Of a stretch of 6,051 bases of DNA, positions 5,882-6,051 are shown one piece after another (position 1 is the first letter of the stretch; every line of letters starts with the position of its first letter). The position numbers and the translations under genes are program-made. Source of the DNA: an uncultured Lachnospiraceae bacterium (GTDB lineage Bacteria; Bacillota_A; Clostridia; Lachnospirales; Lachnospiraceae); NCBI GenBank assembly GCA_900556645.1, contig USPJ01000090.1, positions 1-6,051 of the forward strand, in the 5' to 3' direction. The notes beneath the pieces are model-generated. The model saw only the letters and a list, made by a program, of their open reading frames with translations. It ran no database searches and was not told the DNA's origin.

Positions 5882-5910
5882 ATTATAACAAAGCCCTTTT
5901 ATACTGTCAA
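5882..5910 (-). promoter_or_regulatory. Consensus sigma-A-type promoter of the NlpC/P60 gene
   Basis: TTGACA (5905-5910) and TATAAT (5882-5887) on the minus strand match consensus at all twelve positions and are 17 bases apart. Transcription should start near 5875, leaving a leader of about 62 bases that carries the phased repeats and the GGAGGC ribosome site at 5818-5823. Confidence 0.93.
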
Positions 5911-5951
5911 CCCCAACATATTGGAAGTTTTTTACACCGCTTATACTTCAT

Positions 5952-6051
5952 TTATACTTGGTTTTCATACAGATACTTTTCCACAGAGGTAACCGCATTG
6001 GCTCCATCCGATGCCGCAGTAATGACCTGCCGCAACTGCTTCGTCCTTAAG
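5952..6051 (-). CDS. trxB: Thioredoxin reductase, C-terminal end only
   Basis: The last 32 codons and stop (TAA at 5952-5954) of a gene entering from the right edge. The visible residues include RTKQLRQVITAASDGANA followed by VTSVEKYL, matching the conserved end of the FAD domain of thioredoxin reductase, where R-x-K-x-x-R-Q-V-x-T-A-A-x-D-G-A-x-A contacts the flavin. The enzyme reduces thioredoxin with NADPH in the cytoplasm. A related flavoprotein such as an AhpF-type or ferredoxin-dependent reductase would share this tail, so the exact substrate cannot be fixed from the fragment. No intrinsic terminator is evident between its stop and the promoter of the next gene, so some read-through is possible. 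Confidence 0.82.
   Translation of the reverse strand, partial: LRTKQLRQVITAASDGANAVTSVEKYLYENQV

Overview
The window looks like a chromosomal stretch from a low-GC Gram-positive bacterium of the Clostridia, most likely a Lachnospiraceae-type gut anaerobe. The basis is purine-rich Shine-Dalgarno sites (GGAGG), consensus sigma-A-type promoters, the gene families present (PucR/CdaR-type regulator, YitT, FtsEX, SH3-NlpC/P60 hydrolase) and AT-rich intergenic DNA. The genus is not resolved. All seven genes lie on the minus strand, so transcription runs from high to low coordinates. No tRNA, rRNA, CRISPR or insertion sequence was seen.

Layout in transcription order: the last 32 codons of a thioredoxin reductase gene (trxB, 5952-6051); a 138-bp gap with a perfect-consensus promoter and four helically phased GTAA repeats; a secreted SH3-SH3-NlpC/P60 cell-wall endopeptidase (4644-5813) ending in a strong intrinsic terminator (4598-4627); about 450 bp of T-rich non-coding DNA with two perfect DnaA boxes, related 9-mers and repeated TTTTCG motifs; a good promoter (4129-4157) driving a divergent WecG/TagA-like protein (3407-4087) that overlaps a YitT membrane protein (2538-3410) by 4 bp; a 136-bp gap with a palindrome; a PucR/CdaR-like regulator (1313-2401); then ftsE (613-1296) and ftsX (1-623, cut by the window edge), which overlap by 11 bp.

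Functional themes: FtsEX is a membrane ATPase-permease pair that in other bacteria switches on peptidoglycan hydrolases, and the NlpC/P60 protein is a peptidoglycan hydrolase, so both ends of the window concern wall remodelling, although they are separate transcription units. The regulator is only 16 bp from ftsE and is probably cotranscribed with it. The TagA-like protein appears to lack the usual catalytic aspartate of its family.

Most of the window is ordinary conserved housekeeping content. The points most worth a second look are the DnaA-box-like cluster in the long intergenic region, the apparently catalytically altered TagA-like protein coupled to YitT, the phased repeats at the hydrolase promoter, and the regulator-ftsEX arrangement.
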